Origin: Flavobacterium ginsengisoli
Lineage (GTDB): Bacteria; Bacteroidota; Bacteroidia; Flavobacteriales; Flavobacteriaceae
DNA: 64,000 bases
Reading direction: 5' to 3'
NCBI RefSeq assembly: GCF_029625315.1
Contig: NZ_CP121110.1
Span: forward strand, 1,231,501-1,295,500
Shown: piece by piece, positions 1-7,896 of the stretch
Layout: each line of letters begins with the position of its first letter
Position numbering within the stretch: the first letter of the stretch is position 1
Position numbers and translations under genes: made by a program
The notes under the pieces: model-generated
What the model was told of the DNA's origin: nothing
The model's input: the letters and a program-made list of their open reading frames with translations, nothing else
Database searches by the model: none

Positions 1-111
1 AGATCCCGGCGCGCTTAATTTAATATTCAATTGTTCGTCTGAACTTTGAGAAGCTCCTTCTCTACCGCCTGTTGTGTGTGTTTTTCCTGTGTATAAAACT
101 TTTGTGTCCAT
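1..111 (-). CDS. ohr: Organic hydroperoxide resistance protein Ohr (OsmC family), N-terminal part only
   Basis: The minus strand reads 37 codons from an ATG at 111-109 off the left edge of the window. The visible start (MDTKVLYTGKTHTTGGREG, then SDEQLNIKLSAPG) matches the N-terminus of Ohr peroxidases, where an LYTA-like strand precedes a TGGR turn and a short LDVKLS-like strand. Ohr reduces organic hydroperoxides with a two-cysteine active site in the cytoplasm; both cysteines lie outside the window. It is downstream of and co-oriented with the hydrolase at 230-1216. The 118-base gap holds only short A+T-rich repeats of the type attcaccatt and attaattgt. Family call is by recognition of the N-terminus. 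Confidence 0.8.
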   Translation of the reverse strand, partial: MDTKVLYTGKTHTTGGREGASQSSDEQLNIKLSAPGS

Positions 112-229
112 GTTATTAATTGTTAATTGTGAATTATTAATTGTAAATTTTTATATGCTTAATGTTATTGCTTTGTGGAATGTTAAAGTGAGTGAGAATA
201 ATTAACCATTCACCATTTACAATTCACCA

Positions 230-1216
230 TTATTTAGATACGTCAATTATCGCTTGTGCAAACGCTTTTGGATCTTCTTGCGGAACGTTGTGTCCGATTC
301 CTTTTAGAATTCTGTGTTCGTATTTTCCAGTGAATTTGTTTGCGTACGCTTTTCCATCCGCGAAAGCGCCATCAAAATCACTTCCTATTGTAATGGTTGG
401 AACTTTAATCTCTGGTTTTGCGACAAGGCGTTTTTCTAGATTATCGTATTTCGCTTCACCTGCTTCTAGAGATTGTCTCCATCTGTAATTGTGAATCACA
501 ATTGCTACGTGATCTGGATTGTCAAAAGATTGAGCGGTTTGATCATAAGTTGCTTTGTCGAAATTCCATAACGGAGAAGCGATTTTCCAGATTAGTTTAT
601 TAAAATCGTAAGTGTTTTGTGTGTAACCTTGTCTTCCTCTTTCGGTTGCGAAATAATATTGGTACCACCATCCTAATTCAGCTGTTGGAGGAAGCGGTTT
701 TAAGTTTGCTTCTAAGTTCACAACCAAATAACCACTTACCGAAACCAAACCTTTTACGCGTTCTGGCCAAAGTGCCGATACTACAACCGCTGTTCTAGCA
801 CCCCAGTCGAAACCACCAATTACTGCTTTGTCAATTTTAAGGGCATCCATAAAAGCGATAATATCACTTGCTAAAGCTGCTTGCTGACCGTTTCTGAAAG
901 TGTCTTTAGAAAGGAAAGTCGTTGTTCCGAATCCGCGTAAATAAGGTGTGAAAACGTGGTATCCTTTTGCAACCAAAATCGGAACGACTTCATTGTAACT
1001 GTGAATATCATAAGGCCAGCCGTGAAGTAATATTACTGGAGTTCCGTTTGATAGACCTGCTTCGGTATAACCTACGTTTAATAATCCAGCGTTGATTTGT
1101 TTTAATGTTCCAAGTGAACTGCTTACTTCAATTGTTTGTTGTTTTGAAGTTTGTGCTTGAGTGAAAGATGCATTCATAAAAAGAATTGCGATTAAAATAT
1201 TTGATAGTGTTTTCAT
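230..1216 (-). CDS. Secreted alpha/beta hydrolase (epoxide hydrolase / haloalkane dehalogenase type)
   Basis: The 328-residue protein begins with a signal peptide (about residues 1-21, ending in TQAQ), so it is probably periplasmic. The fold signatures are clear: the oxyanion loop HGWP at 65-68, the nucleophile elbow GGFDWGAR with Asp137 as nucleophile, a GSDFDG acid region near 280-282, and catalytic His309 in GIGHN. An aspartate rather than serine nucleophile points to the epoxide hydrolase/haloalkane dehalogenase branch; the substrate cannot be read. The start ATG at 1216 follows a TAnnTTTG promoter and paired GGAC direct repeats, which it shares with the cupin gene at 1614-2024, suggesting common control. 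Confidence 0.85.
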   Translation of the reverse strand: MKTLSNILIAILFMNASFTQAQTSKQQTIEVSSSLGTLKQINAGLLNVGYTEAGLSNGTPVILLHGWPYDIHSYNEVVPILVAKGYHVFTPYLRGFGTTTFLSKDTFRNGQQAALASDIIAFMDALKIDKAVIGGFDWGARTAVVVSALWPERVKGLVSVSGYLVVNLEANLKPLPPTAELGWWYQYYFATERGRQGYTQNTYDFNKLIWKIASPLWNFDKATYDQTAQSFDNPDHVAIVIHNYRWRQSLEAGEAKYDNLEKRLVAKPEIKVPTITIGSDFDGAFADGKAYANKFTGKYEHRILKGIGHNVPQEDPKAFAQAIIDVSK

Positions 1217-1260
1217 AATTTTTATTATTTGATTAGTTGATTATCAGTTAATTTCTTTGT

Positions 1261-1335
1261 CAAAGGTATTTTGACAATGCTTGTTTTAAAAGGTAAAAAA
1301 AGGTGAAGTGGACAAAGTTGAGGGTGAAATGGACA
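1261..1335 (-). promoter_or_regulatory. Promoter (-7 box) and paired direct-repeat operator of the hydrolase gene
   Basis: On the minus strand TACCTTTG (1268-1261) fits the Bacteroidota -7 box TAnnTTTG. Upstream are two copies of GGTGAAnTGGACA, with the TGGAC cores at 1309 and 1330, a 21-base step (two helical turns), as expected for an AraC-family dimer site. The cupin gene carries the same arrangement. Which regulator binds is inference. Confidence 0.6.
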
Positions 1336-1355
1336 GGCTTTAATTTGGGATAATT

Positions 1356-1590
1356 TTAACGCAAAGAGCACAAAGGATTCGCAGAGAACACAAAGATTTT
1401 TTTGAGTTGAAACTAAGTTTTTTTTAAGTTCACAAAGCTGTATAAATAAAACCTTGCGACTTCGCTACTTTGCAAGATTAAAAAGCCCAAGATTCACACA
1501 AAGCTTTGCGAACTTAATGTCTATTGACATTCTCCTTAAACAGAACTTAGCTTCCTTTGCGAAAATCCTTTGCGCTCTTTGCGTTAAAAA
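1356..1590. repeat. Nested inverted repeat of the cgcaaag family (fills the gap 1217-1613)
   Basis: The arm near 1360-1385 (ttaacgcaaagagcac) is matched in reverse complement near 1565-1588 (ctctttgcgttaa). An inner pair, aagttcacaaagct near 1427 and agctttgcgaactt near 1502, nests inside. The same cgcaaag vocabulary returns at 2183-2402 and 52024-52117. No gene was seen in this gap beyond the promoter described separately. Confidence 0.65.
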
Positions 1591-1613
1591 ACTACCCGCA
1601 TTTCAACTTGAAA

Positions 1614-2024
1614 CTATTTTTTCATAGTCAAAATGGGTTTTCCTTTTTCTACGATATAAGTCGCCAGTTCTGATGCTTTAGCATTTGTATTATTTTTAGC
1701 CGAATGCACAACGCCCGCTGGAATAAAAAGCACTTCTCCTGCTTTTAGTGTCACTGGCTCTTCACCTTCGATCTGATATTCCAGCGAACCTTCAACCACA
1801 TAAATAACCTCTTCGCCTGGATGAGAATGTTTGCCGAAAGCCGCATGTCCTTCAAAATCGATTCGTGCCTGAACCATTTCTTTTCCTAGAGTACTTAGAT
1901 CATGTTTTTGCAAATCGATGCGTTTTACTCCTTGTGCCGCAATCTGATTCGGAACTAAAAAGGCAATAATTCCTAAAACAATAATTGCGATTATAACCCA
2001 TGTTTTTTGTTTTTTCGTTTCCAT
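1614..2024 (-). CDS. Membrane-anchored single-domain cupin protein
   Basis: The 136-residue protein has an N-terminal membrane segment or uncleaved signal (about residues 8-27) followed by a small beta-barrel cupin. The metal-binding motif is intact: His66, His68 and Glu72 in GKHSHPGEE, and His107 in PAGVVHSAKN. Proteins of this build bind a divalent metal and act as dioxygenases, isomerases or ligand sensors; the substrate is not readable. It is preceded by the same promoter and operator arrangement as the hydrolase at 230-1216, with about 400 bases of repeat between them, so they are probably co-regulated but separately transcribed. Confidence 0.8.
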   Translation of the reverse strand: METKKQKTWVIIAIIVLGIIAFLVPNQIAAQGVKRIDLQKHDLSTLGKEMVQARIDFEGHAAFGKHSHPGEEVIYVVEGSLEYQIEGEEPVTLKAGEVLFIPAGVVHSAKNNTNAKASELATYIVEKGKPILTMKK

Positions 2025-2065
2025 AACTTCTGATTTAAATTATTTGTTTTCGTTAATTTCTTTGT

Positions 2066-2140
2066 CAAAAGTATTTAGATAACCCTTCTTACGAAATCAG
2101 AAAATAGGTGAAACGGACAAACTCTAAGGTGAACTGGACA
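2066..2140 (-). promoter_or_regulatory. Promoter and paired direct-repeat operator of the cupin gene
   Basis: TACTTTTG on the minus strand (2073-2066) is a TAnnTTTG -7 box, set in a stretch (gttaatttctttgtcaaa) identical to that of the hydrolase promoter. Upstream are GGTGAAACGGACA and GGTGAACTGGACA, with GGAC cores 21 bases apart (2115 and 2136). Confidence 0.6.
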
Positions 2141-2182
2141 GTGTGTGAGTTGTGATTTGTAAGATGTGAAATGTTTGAGGTT

Positions 2183-2402
2183 TAACCGCAAAGCACGCAA
2201 GTTTTTTTGCTTATAGGAATTTTATAAAAACGCAAAGAACGCAAAGCTTTGTTTTTATTTTTTTTTGCCACAGATTATTAGGATTATAAGGATTATCTAA
2301 TCTGTGGTAATCTGTGAAATCTGTGGCTATAATAAAAATTCGCACAGCTTTGCGTGCTTTGCGTATCCCGATAGCTATCGGGATTGCGAACTTTGCGGTT
2401 AA
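2183..2402. repeat. Large inverted repeat with a 20-base perfect palindrome (gap 2025-2479)
   Basis: The outer arms are aaccgcaaagcacgcaa near 2183 and the matching ctttgcggtt at 2391-2400. Inside are atctgtgg / ccacagat repeats, and at 2365-2384 a perfect 20-base palindrome built on tcccgatagctatcggga. A short ORF (2211-2417) lies entirely in this repeat and is not believed to be a gene. The element could form a long cruciform or RNA hairpin. Confidence 0.65.
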
Positions 2403-2415
2403 ATAAGCAGTTAGC

Positions 2416-2456
2416 AAAAAAAAATCAGGTATAGTATGTTATTACTATCCTGATTT
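2416..2456 (-). terminator. Rho-independent terminator of the aspartyl protease gene
   Basis: Read on the minus strand, a stem built on aaatcagg/cctgattt with matching inner bases (tagta/tacta) is followed by a run of about nine T. It begins 24 bases after the protease stop codon. Confidence 0.7.
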
Positions 2457-2479
2457 ATATAATTCTTCTATGGTTAATT

Positions 2480-3737
2480 CTAATTCTCTAGTTTCAAATA
2501 ATTACCATCAAAACTAATTACGACCTTTTCAAATTGGCCGAGTACATCTTGACCAATATTCCCATAGTTTACTTCGCCATAAACGCCGTAATCCTTTGGG
2601 GCAATTTCCATCTTTGGAAGCTGAATTGTTTTATTACCGAGTGATATTGGCTGATCTTTTAAAACCAAAACTTCAGTCGAAACAACTTCTGCACCAGCGC
2701 TAGATGATTTTGTCGTTTCTAAAGTGCCTATAGAATCAAGATCGGTTTTGAATGTTTCGTAAAATGCTTTATTAAACAAACTTACTTTTGCGCCACTGTC
2801 AAAATTAAATGGTAGGATTTTGCTTTTATACTTCAGCATTACAATCGCTCTGAGTTCGTCTACAAACAAGTTTTTTTCGTTTGTACCTGATTCTGATTCT
2901 TTAGAAAACGTCAATTTATCTTTTTCAAAAGTAATTGTTCCTAACTCTTTTATTATCGGAAAACCAATAATTCCGTTAATCACATACGCTCCATCTGCAA
3001 AAGTAAAAGCCTTATCAGGATATACTAAAAACACCGCATTATGAATTTTCAATTCTCCTAAATTAATCTCCGACGCGACACCAATACGCACTTTATTTTT
3101 CTGCCCTGTAAAACTCTCCACCGAAATATTATTGTCTGGAAGAATTTTAACTCCCATTTTTTTAGCTATGCTTTCTGTAATACAGCTAATTCCTGCTCCA
3201 GTATCAAAAACAAAATGAGACACCGTGTCTTTTACTTTAACCTCTGTTGTAATCAAACCCGCTTTGTCTTTTACGGTGGCAACAGTAATTTTAGTAAACT
3301 TATCTATAGATTGTGGCCTAATACCTCTAAGCGTCTTCCAAATTTGCTGTGTATTTATTTCATCCTGAAGTTCTTCTTTGGTAAAACAGTTGCTGAAATT
3401 TCATCGTCAAAATTTTAGAAGCCATATAAGCCGAATTATAACTAAAGAGTTTGATGTAATTATCATCTTTTAGCTTTGTAAATTCATAACTATTTATAAG
3501 TTCGTTATTTTTCAGACTGTCCAAATACTGATTTGACAGCTTTGGTTTATTGCACACATTGGCATATAATCCTTTATAGAAATAATAATCTTTACCCTTT
3601 TCCTTGCTGTTAAGACTATCCATTTTAGCAAACTGATGCTGTTTACTCAGCTGTTTTAAAATAGAATCTGATTTCGTCTGCCCTAATACTATTTGTACCG
3701 CAAATAAAAGCCCCAATAAAAGTTTGTTAGAATTCAT
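2480..3737 (-). CDS. Secreted two-lobed retropepsin-like aspartyl protease (one frameshift as sequenced)
   Basis: The start is ATG at 3737 with a signal peptide (about residues 1-19). A helical N-terminal region of about 120 residues runs into a stop, but the next frame continues at once with KEELQDEINTQQIWKTL and on to the catalytic part at 3256. One extra A in the run 3383-3386 explains the break; removing it gives about 418 residues. The protease region has two active-site motifs, FDTGAG and FDSGAK, so both lobes may lie in one chain. Such secreted aspartyl proteases are common in Bacteroidota and their targets are generally unknown. It is followed by its own terminator. Confidence 0.75.
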
Positions 3738-3843
3738 CTATCTGATTTTTTGAATGTTAAATATAAGGAAAATCGGAAAAAAATTGAAGTTCAAAATTCC
3801 GATTATTTGTTTTGGAATTTGAGTTTTCAAAAATTAAAATTTC

Positions 3844-3885
3844 AAAAAAAAATCAGGATTAGCATTATACCGCCGTCCTGATTTT
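3844..3885 (-). terminator. Rho-independent terminator of the large lipoprotein gene
   Basis: On the minus strand, aaaatcagga pairs with tcctgatttt across a loop of about 17 bases and is followed by T residues. It starts about 25 bases past the stop codon. The stem sequence resembles the terminator at 2416-2456. Confidence 0.7.
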
Positions 3886-3909
3886 CTGAATTAAAATTAA
3901 CCTTCACTT

Positions 3910-6468
3910 TTATCTTCTTCCTCTAAAGCCGCCTCCGCCGCCTCTGAAACCACCGCCGCCGAAGCCGCCTCCATTAAAACCGCCGCCGCCTCTTTGGATG
4001 TTTTGGAAATTTCTAGTTTGCATTTCACCGCGATCTCTTGACATAGCCGAACGATCAAGATCGTTTGTAATGTCAGGACGTCCAGGTTCTCCAAGCGGTT
4101 TATTTGGCTGTCCGAGTGTTTGATTTGCTTTAGGGAAATTATCTTTCTGAATACCGTCTCCCATTCGGGTTTCGCCTCCTAGATTTTGACCCGCTTTTGG
4201 CAAATTATCGCGCTGAATTCTTTCGCCTGCACCATTTGCCCCAAGTCCTTCATTAGGTCTATCACGTTGAATCCTTTCTCCCGCTCCATTTGCACCAAGT
4301 CCTTGATTAGCTCTATTCTGAATCCCTTCACCCGCTTTTTTAGATGAACCCAAAGTTCCCGCTTGCGTCCAGCCACCGTTTCCGTTATTATAATGGCTCC
4401 AGTTTCCGTTGGCATCTCTTTTATAAACATGTCCATCGTGACCAGCATAGAGATTATTATTGGTATGAATCGTAGTTCCTCCGCCTCTTCTGTGTGTAAT
4501 TACACCTTTATTTCCTCCCGAAGTTTCATAACCAATCGCCGTTCCGCGTCGTGTAGTGATATGTCCTGTCTGCGCCCACTGATTGCCGTTTGTCGCAGCC
4601 GAATGTCCCCATTGCGCATACGCATTATGTCCTTGATTGGTTCTCGCATAATTTCCCGTCCACGGATTATATGTGCTTGCAGCTGTACGCCCGCCATACC
4701 AACCTTGCACACTTGCAGAACGACCGTATCTTCCTGTTGCAGGATTATACCAAGCCGAAGTTCCAGCTGCACCATAAGGTCCGTAAACGCGTCTTCCTGC
4801 GGCATAACCTCCTGTCCACGGATTGTAAACCGCTCCACCTCCATACGCATAAGGCCACGGACGATAAATAGGATACAGTCCGCCGTAATACATATAAGGC
4901 GGATAATACCATCCCGTACCATACGTCAATATAGCGCCAAATGTTGCACCAATAATAAAAGCACCCAAATAACCCGCTGTTGCGCTACTTTCTACCGTTG
5001 TATCGGTTGTGGTTTGCGTTACATACGTAACATTATACACTGGCGAACTTGGCGGAATTGTATAAATTTCTTGCGGAACAGAATCGCAGGTTTTCCAAGG
5101 TCCGTTTGGACTAGTCGACATAAACCAAACCGCCTGAAAACACAAATAATACAAATCGCCTACTTTTATAATCTTCTCCTGCGTATTGCTTGCATATTGC
5201 ATTTTCGTTCCATCAATAGGTTTAAATTGAGGCGTTCCGCCATCATACGATACTTTTACTTTTGCCTCAGCATCCGATTTCTTTAAAATAGCCGTTGTCG
5301 GAACTTGCGATAACATCACGGCATCATTGGCTTCCTGAGTTCCAGGCACAGACGACAATACATTGGCACGCGGAGAATCTTTCGGAATTTTAGCAAAATC
5401 AGCTGGAAGGCTATTACTGGCATAACTCCACGGTCCAGTTAATTCTTTAGACTTAAACCATCTTCCAGACAATAATACATAATACTGTCCTTTGTTTTCG
5501 TCGGCAAAAACATCATTTTCGGTGTTATCAATGTATAACAATTTCGTTCCTGGAATTTTAACGAATTTCGGACTTCCGTTTATCGCAATCAATTCTGCAG
5601 GTTTATTGCTGTAGAAAACTTCAGGAGCTGCACCAGAAGACGGAGGCGGAATCATTTTCTTAACATCATCAAAATTCTGACCCGAAGGCAGATTACTTAA
5701 ACCCGAAGGCAATTGGGTTGTTTTGGTCCATTTGCCCGCGACATTTTTCGAAGTCAGCCAGATGTTTTCCACCAGTAAATAATAATCTTTTGTGGTTTTA
5801 TCAAAAAACAAATCCCAATTGGTATTTACCACATATTGAATATCCGTTTTTTCTACAGGCACCAAAACCGGTTCGCCTTGCACAATAAGCAAAATCGACG
5901 GATTTGTGCTGTAAAAAATCGCAGGAGGATCGTTTTTAGCCACAATTCCCTTTGGCGGACTTTTGGTATGACTTAAATCTGCCAAAATACGATCTACCGA
6001 AATAGGATCTCCGCTCTGAGGCAACGTTTCTTTAAACAGCTTTTCCATTTCAGGAACTTTCTTTTTGTCAAGAGCAGGAAAACGCACATCGGTTACCTGA
6101 AGATTTTTTATAAAAGCGCTTCGGTTGTCTTTGTCCACCAAAGTTTCCGCTTTCAAAGAAGCCACACCCAGAACCTGTTTTCCGTCTTTTGGAGTCAGCG
6201 AAAAAGCCACTCGAGCAGTAATTTCTTTAAAATCTTTCCAGTCGTCTACCTGAGGCTGATAATAAACCAGTTTTGTTCCGTTATTTTCGGCTTCGCGAGG
6301 CCAGCCACGATCTGCAATTAATGTCGAGTCGGCAGTTTCAGACTTTCCAGTTTCAGAACTTGACTGCTCCGTATTTTTATCTTTTTTGCAGGAGAACAAA
6401 ATTGCACTCAAACAAACTCCAAATATTAGAAAAGCATTTCTCATAAATTTAAAAGTTAGATTATTCAT
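3910..6468 (-). CDS. Large modular lipoprotein with three repeated domains and a Gly/Asn/Tyr-rich tail, function unknown
   Basis: The protein has 852 residues from the first ATG; an ATG at 6444 gives a tighter lipoprotein signal. The lipobox is LFSC with Cys27, so the protein is lipid-anchored. After a domain of about 150 residues come three modules of about 75 residues, each with an FYSxxP/LxxIxGxPxF strand and a final WxxSxxxxGxW pattern. A hydrophobic stretch (AGYLGAFIIGATFGAIL) then leads into a low-complexity tail: repeated NPWTGxY/NPATGRY units, two or three GLGANGAGERIQRD-like units, and a GGGF-rich end finishing in RGRR. Related proteins occur across Flavobacteriia, but I know no established function. 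The long reading frame on the other strand (4363-5286) is a composition shadow. Confidence 0.8.
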   Translation of the reverse strand: MNNLTFKFMRNAFLIFGVCLSAILFSCKKDKNTEQSSSETGKSETADSTLIADRGWPREAENNGTKLVYYQPQVDDWKDFKEITARVAFSLTPKDGKQVLGVASLKAETLVDKDNRSAFIKNLQVTDVRFPALDKKKVPEMEKLFKETLPQSGDPISVDRILADLSHTKSPPKGIVAKNDPPAIFYSTNPSILLIVQGEPVLVPVEKTDIQYVVNTNWDLFFDKTTKDYYLLVENIWLTSKNVAGKWTKTTQLPSGLSNLPSGQNFDDVKKMIPPPSSGAAPEVFYSNKPAELIAINGSPKFVKIPGTKLLYIDNTENDVFADENKGQYYVLLSGRWFKSKELTGPWSYASNSLPADFAKIPKDSPRANVLSSVPGTQEANDAVMLSQVPTTAILKKSDAEAKVKVSYDGGTPQFKPIDGTKMQYASNTQEKIIKVGDLYYLCFQAVWFMSTSPNGPWKTCDSVPQEIYTIPPSSPVYNVTYVTQTTTDTTVESSATAGYLGAFIIGATFGAILTYGTGWYYPPYMYYGGLYPIYRPWPYAYGGGAVYNPWTGGYAAGRRVYGPYGAAGTSAWYNPATGRYGRSASVQGWYGGRTAASTYNPWTGNYARTNQGHNAYAQWGHSAATNGNQWAQTGHITTRRGTAIGYETSGGNKGVITHRRGGGTTIHTNNNLYAGHDGHVYKRDANGNWSHYNNGNGGWTQAGTLGSSKKAGEGIQNRANQGLGANGAGERIQRDRPNEGLGANGAGERIQRDNLPKAGQNLGGETRMGDGIQKDNFPKANQTLGQPNKPLGEPGRPDITNDLDRSAMSRDRGEMQTRNFQNIQRGGGGFNGGGFGGGGFRGGGGGFRGRR

Positions 6469-6701
6469 TGAAAATTTATTTTCTCGATCGTCGTATAAAA
6501 TTCTTTCCTATAAAATTAAATTCACCGCATAAATAAAACTAAAAATCAGCCGTTTACTTTGTTTCACATTATAATTTGAAACCAAATAAGTACCTAAATG
6601 ATCTTTCTTTTCTAGAACCAAGATTTTAATCTGAACCCATAAATTGAGCTAAAATGAAGCATTGATGTTAATTAGGAGCTATTTCCTGCTATCCGCTATA
6701 T

Positions 6702-6728
6702 CTTTTGTGGCGAACCCCGCCACAAAAG
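6702..6728. repeat. Perfect 11-bp hairpin in a conserved intergenic element (gap 6469-6866)
   Basis: The arms cttttgtggcg (6702-6712) and cgccacaaaag (6718-6728) flank the loop aaccc. The conserved surroundings run from about 6676 (ggagctatttcctgctatcc) to 6754 (atcagggctagggca). I recall very similar text scattered through other Flavobacterium genomes, from memory only. The rest of the gap shows no gene; TATATTTG at 6840-6847 is a likely -7 box for the small genes downstream. Confidence 0.6.
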
Positions 6729-6850
6729 GATGCCGCTACTATCAGGGCTAGGGCACTCATTTTCAAAAGGAAGTTTTGGAGAAATTATTATTTAAGAATT
6801 GTATTACTTTTTACAGTATTAAACCAACTTCTTTTTTGATATATTTGCAG

Positions 6851-6993
6851 TCCTAAAAGTAAAGTTATGATCTCAGAAAAAAAGTTTGCCCATGTGGTAT
6901 GGTGGCGGTATTGGAAACAACCGCAACGCTCACTTTACAGCGTAGGACACCTAAGCCACGTGGGTTTTATATTTCCTTAAAGTAAAGTTATGA
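6851..6993 (+). repeat. Duplicated leader in front of two small genes
   Basis: The 5' flank and start codon of the first small gene (6851-6870) and of the second (6974-6993) match at 19 of 20 positions, reading tcct, then a or t, then aaagtaaagttatga. The second copy overlaps the stop codon of the first gene. This suggests a duplicated translation signal. Confidence 0.65.
6867..6980 (+). CDS. Small basic, tryptophan-rich protein, unknown
   Basis: An ATG at 6867 opens 37 codons ending in TAA at 6978-6980. The product contains VVWWRYWKQPQRSLYSVGH and ends GFIFP; it is basic and aromatic and may associate with membrane. A TATATTTG -7 box stands 20 bases upstream, and the leader is nearly identical to that of the next gene, 9 bases downstream. 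I do not recognise the family. It could be a real micro-protein or a leader peptide for the next gene. Confidence 0.45.
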   Translation: MISEKKFAHVVWWRYWKQPQRSLYSVGHLSHVGFIFP

Positions 6994-7224
6994 GTACCAA
7001 AACCCTTTCAAAAGAAGCCGAAATCGGTCTAATGAATTTCTTCAACGACAGAATTGACCCACTCGATATGGCGAGAGCCATAAGACAGGTAAATTTAACC
7101 CTCGCATTGGGCGTTCTAAACGATCAAGAAAACATTCAGTTAAACAGCTGCCAAACTTGGAGACAGCTTCTATTGGCTCAATGAACTAGCCGAAATTTTA
7201 GATCCTTATCTGGATTTGGAGTAA
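6990..7224 (+). CDS. Small conserved helical protein, unknown (one frameshift as sequenced)
   Basis: The raw frame gives 64 residues, but removing one base near 7149 turns the C-terminus into NSAKLGDSFYWLNELAEILD, ending at TAA 7222-7224. The restored product is about 77 residues, acidic and helical, containing FFNDRIDPLDMARAIRQVN. It has no signal peptide and no recognisable catalytic motif. A terminator hairpin follows at 7249-7290. It appears to form a two-gene unit with 6867-6980. I regard the restored version as the real gene because the alternative ending is a natural amphipathic helix. Confidence 0.55.
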
Positions 7225-7248
7225 AGGTTTATTCTTTTTTGAAAAATT

Positions 7249-7290
7249 AAAACCCTTGGTCTTGTAGAAAGATTGAGGGTTTTGTTTTTT
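7249..7290 (+). terminator. Rho-independent terminator after the small gene pair
   Basis: aaaaccct (7249-7256) pairs with agggtttt (7276-7283), followed by g and six T residues. The rest of 7225-7557 is very A+T-rich and I see no gene in it; it should contain the promoter of the gene at 7558. Confidence 0.7.
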
Positions 7291-7557
7291 CCTTGGTTTT
7301 AAAAAAACTTTTGTAAATACATATTGTTGGAGTTTATTTTTTTTAATATTTATCAAAGTAGATTAAAGAATTATTACAGTTTTTTATTAAAAAAATGATA
7401 CTTTAGCAATTGAAGAACCTTCCAAAATATTAATCGTTTTCTAATTAGGACTCTTACTTTTATAATATTCTACTTTTATAAATATTTAAAATATAGAATT
7501 TTGTAAAGTGATGTTCCAGATACTTTGCAAAAAGAATTACACATAATAAAAATAGTT

Positions 7558-7896
7558 ATGGATAAGTACAATAAAATCATTAAAGAATTAATTCAATTTA
7601 GAAATGACAGAGACTGGGAACAATTTCATGACTCAAAAAATTTAGCTTTAGCTATTTCACTTGAAGCGACTGAATTAAATGAACTTTTTTTATGGAAAAA
7701 AGATAACGAAGTAGAAAACATAAATAAAGATCGCTTAAAAGAAGAAATAGCCGATATACTTTCATATACTTTTTTGCTTGCTGAAAAACACAATTTGGAT
7801 GTCTTTGATATTGTTTCAGAGAAGATAGAAAAGAATGCTCAAAAATATCCTGTTGATAAAGCTAAAGGAACAGCAAAGAAATATAATGAACTATGA
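7558..7896 (+). CDS. MazG-like nucleotide pyrophosphohydrolase
   Basis: The 112-residue all-helical protein has the MazG/dUTPase-superfamily metal motif: EATE (Glu36, Glu39) in the first helix pair and EIAD (Glu63, Asp66) in the second. Enzymes of this family hydrolyse nucleoside triphosphates to monophosphates and pyrophosphate. I chose the ATG at 7558; an upstream start at 7525 would add 11 poorly conserved residues. Its stop overlaps the start of the helicase gene by four bases (ATGA), so the two are translationally coupled and probably work together. The gene is notably A+T-rich, like its neighbour. Confidence 0.8.
   Translation: MDKYNKIIKELIQFRNDRDWEQFHDSKNLALAISLEATELNELFLWKKDNEVENINKDRLKEEIADILSYTFLLAEKHNLDVFDIVSEKIEKNAQKYPVDKAKGTAKKYNEL

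Noticed and set aside
2211..2417. 68-residue minus-strand frame
   Set aside because: It lies wholly inside the inverted repeat at 2183-2402 and encodes repeat-derived sequence.
4363..5286. 307-residue open frame on the plus strand opposite the large lipoprotein
   Set aside because: It is Arg/Ser/Ile/Cys-rich with no domain, and lies opposite a well-formed lipoprotein gene with repeats; it is a shadow of the Gly/Asn/Tyr codon bias. The frames at 4179-4448, 4500-4922 and 4590-4871 are rejected for the same reason.
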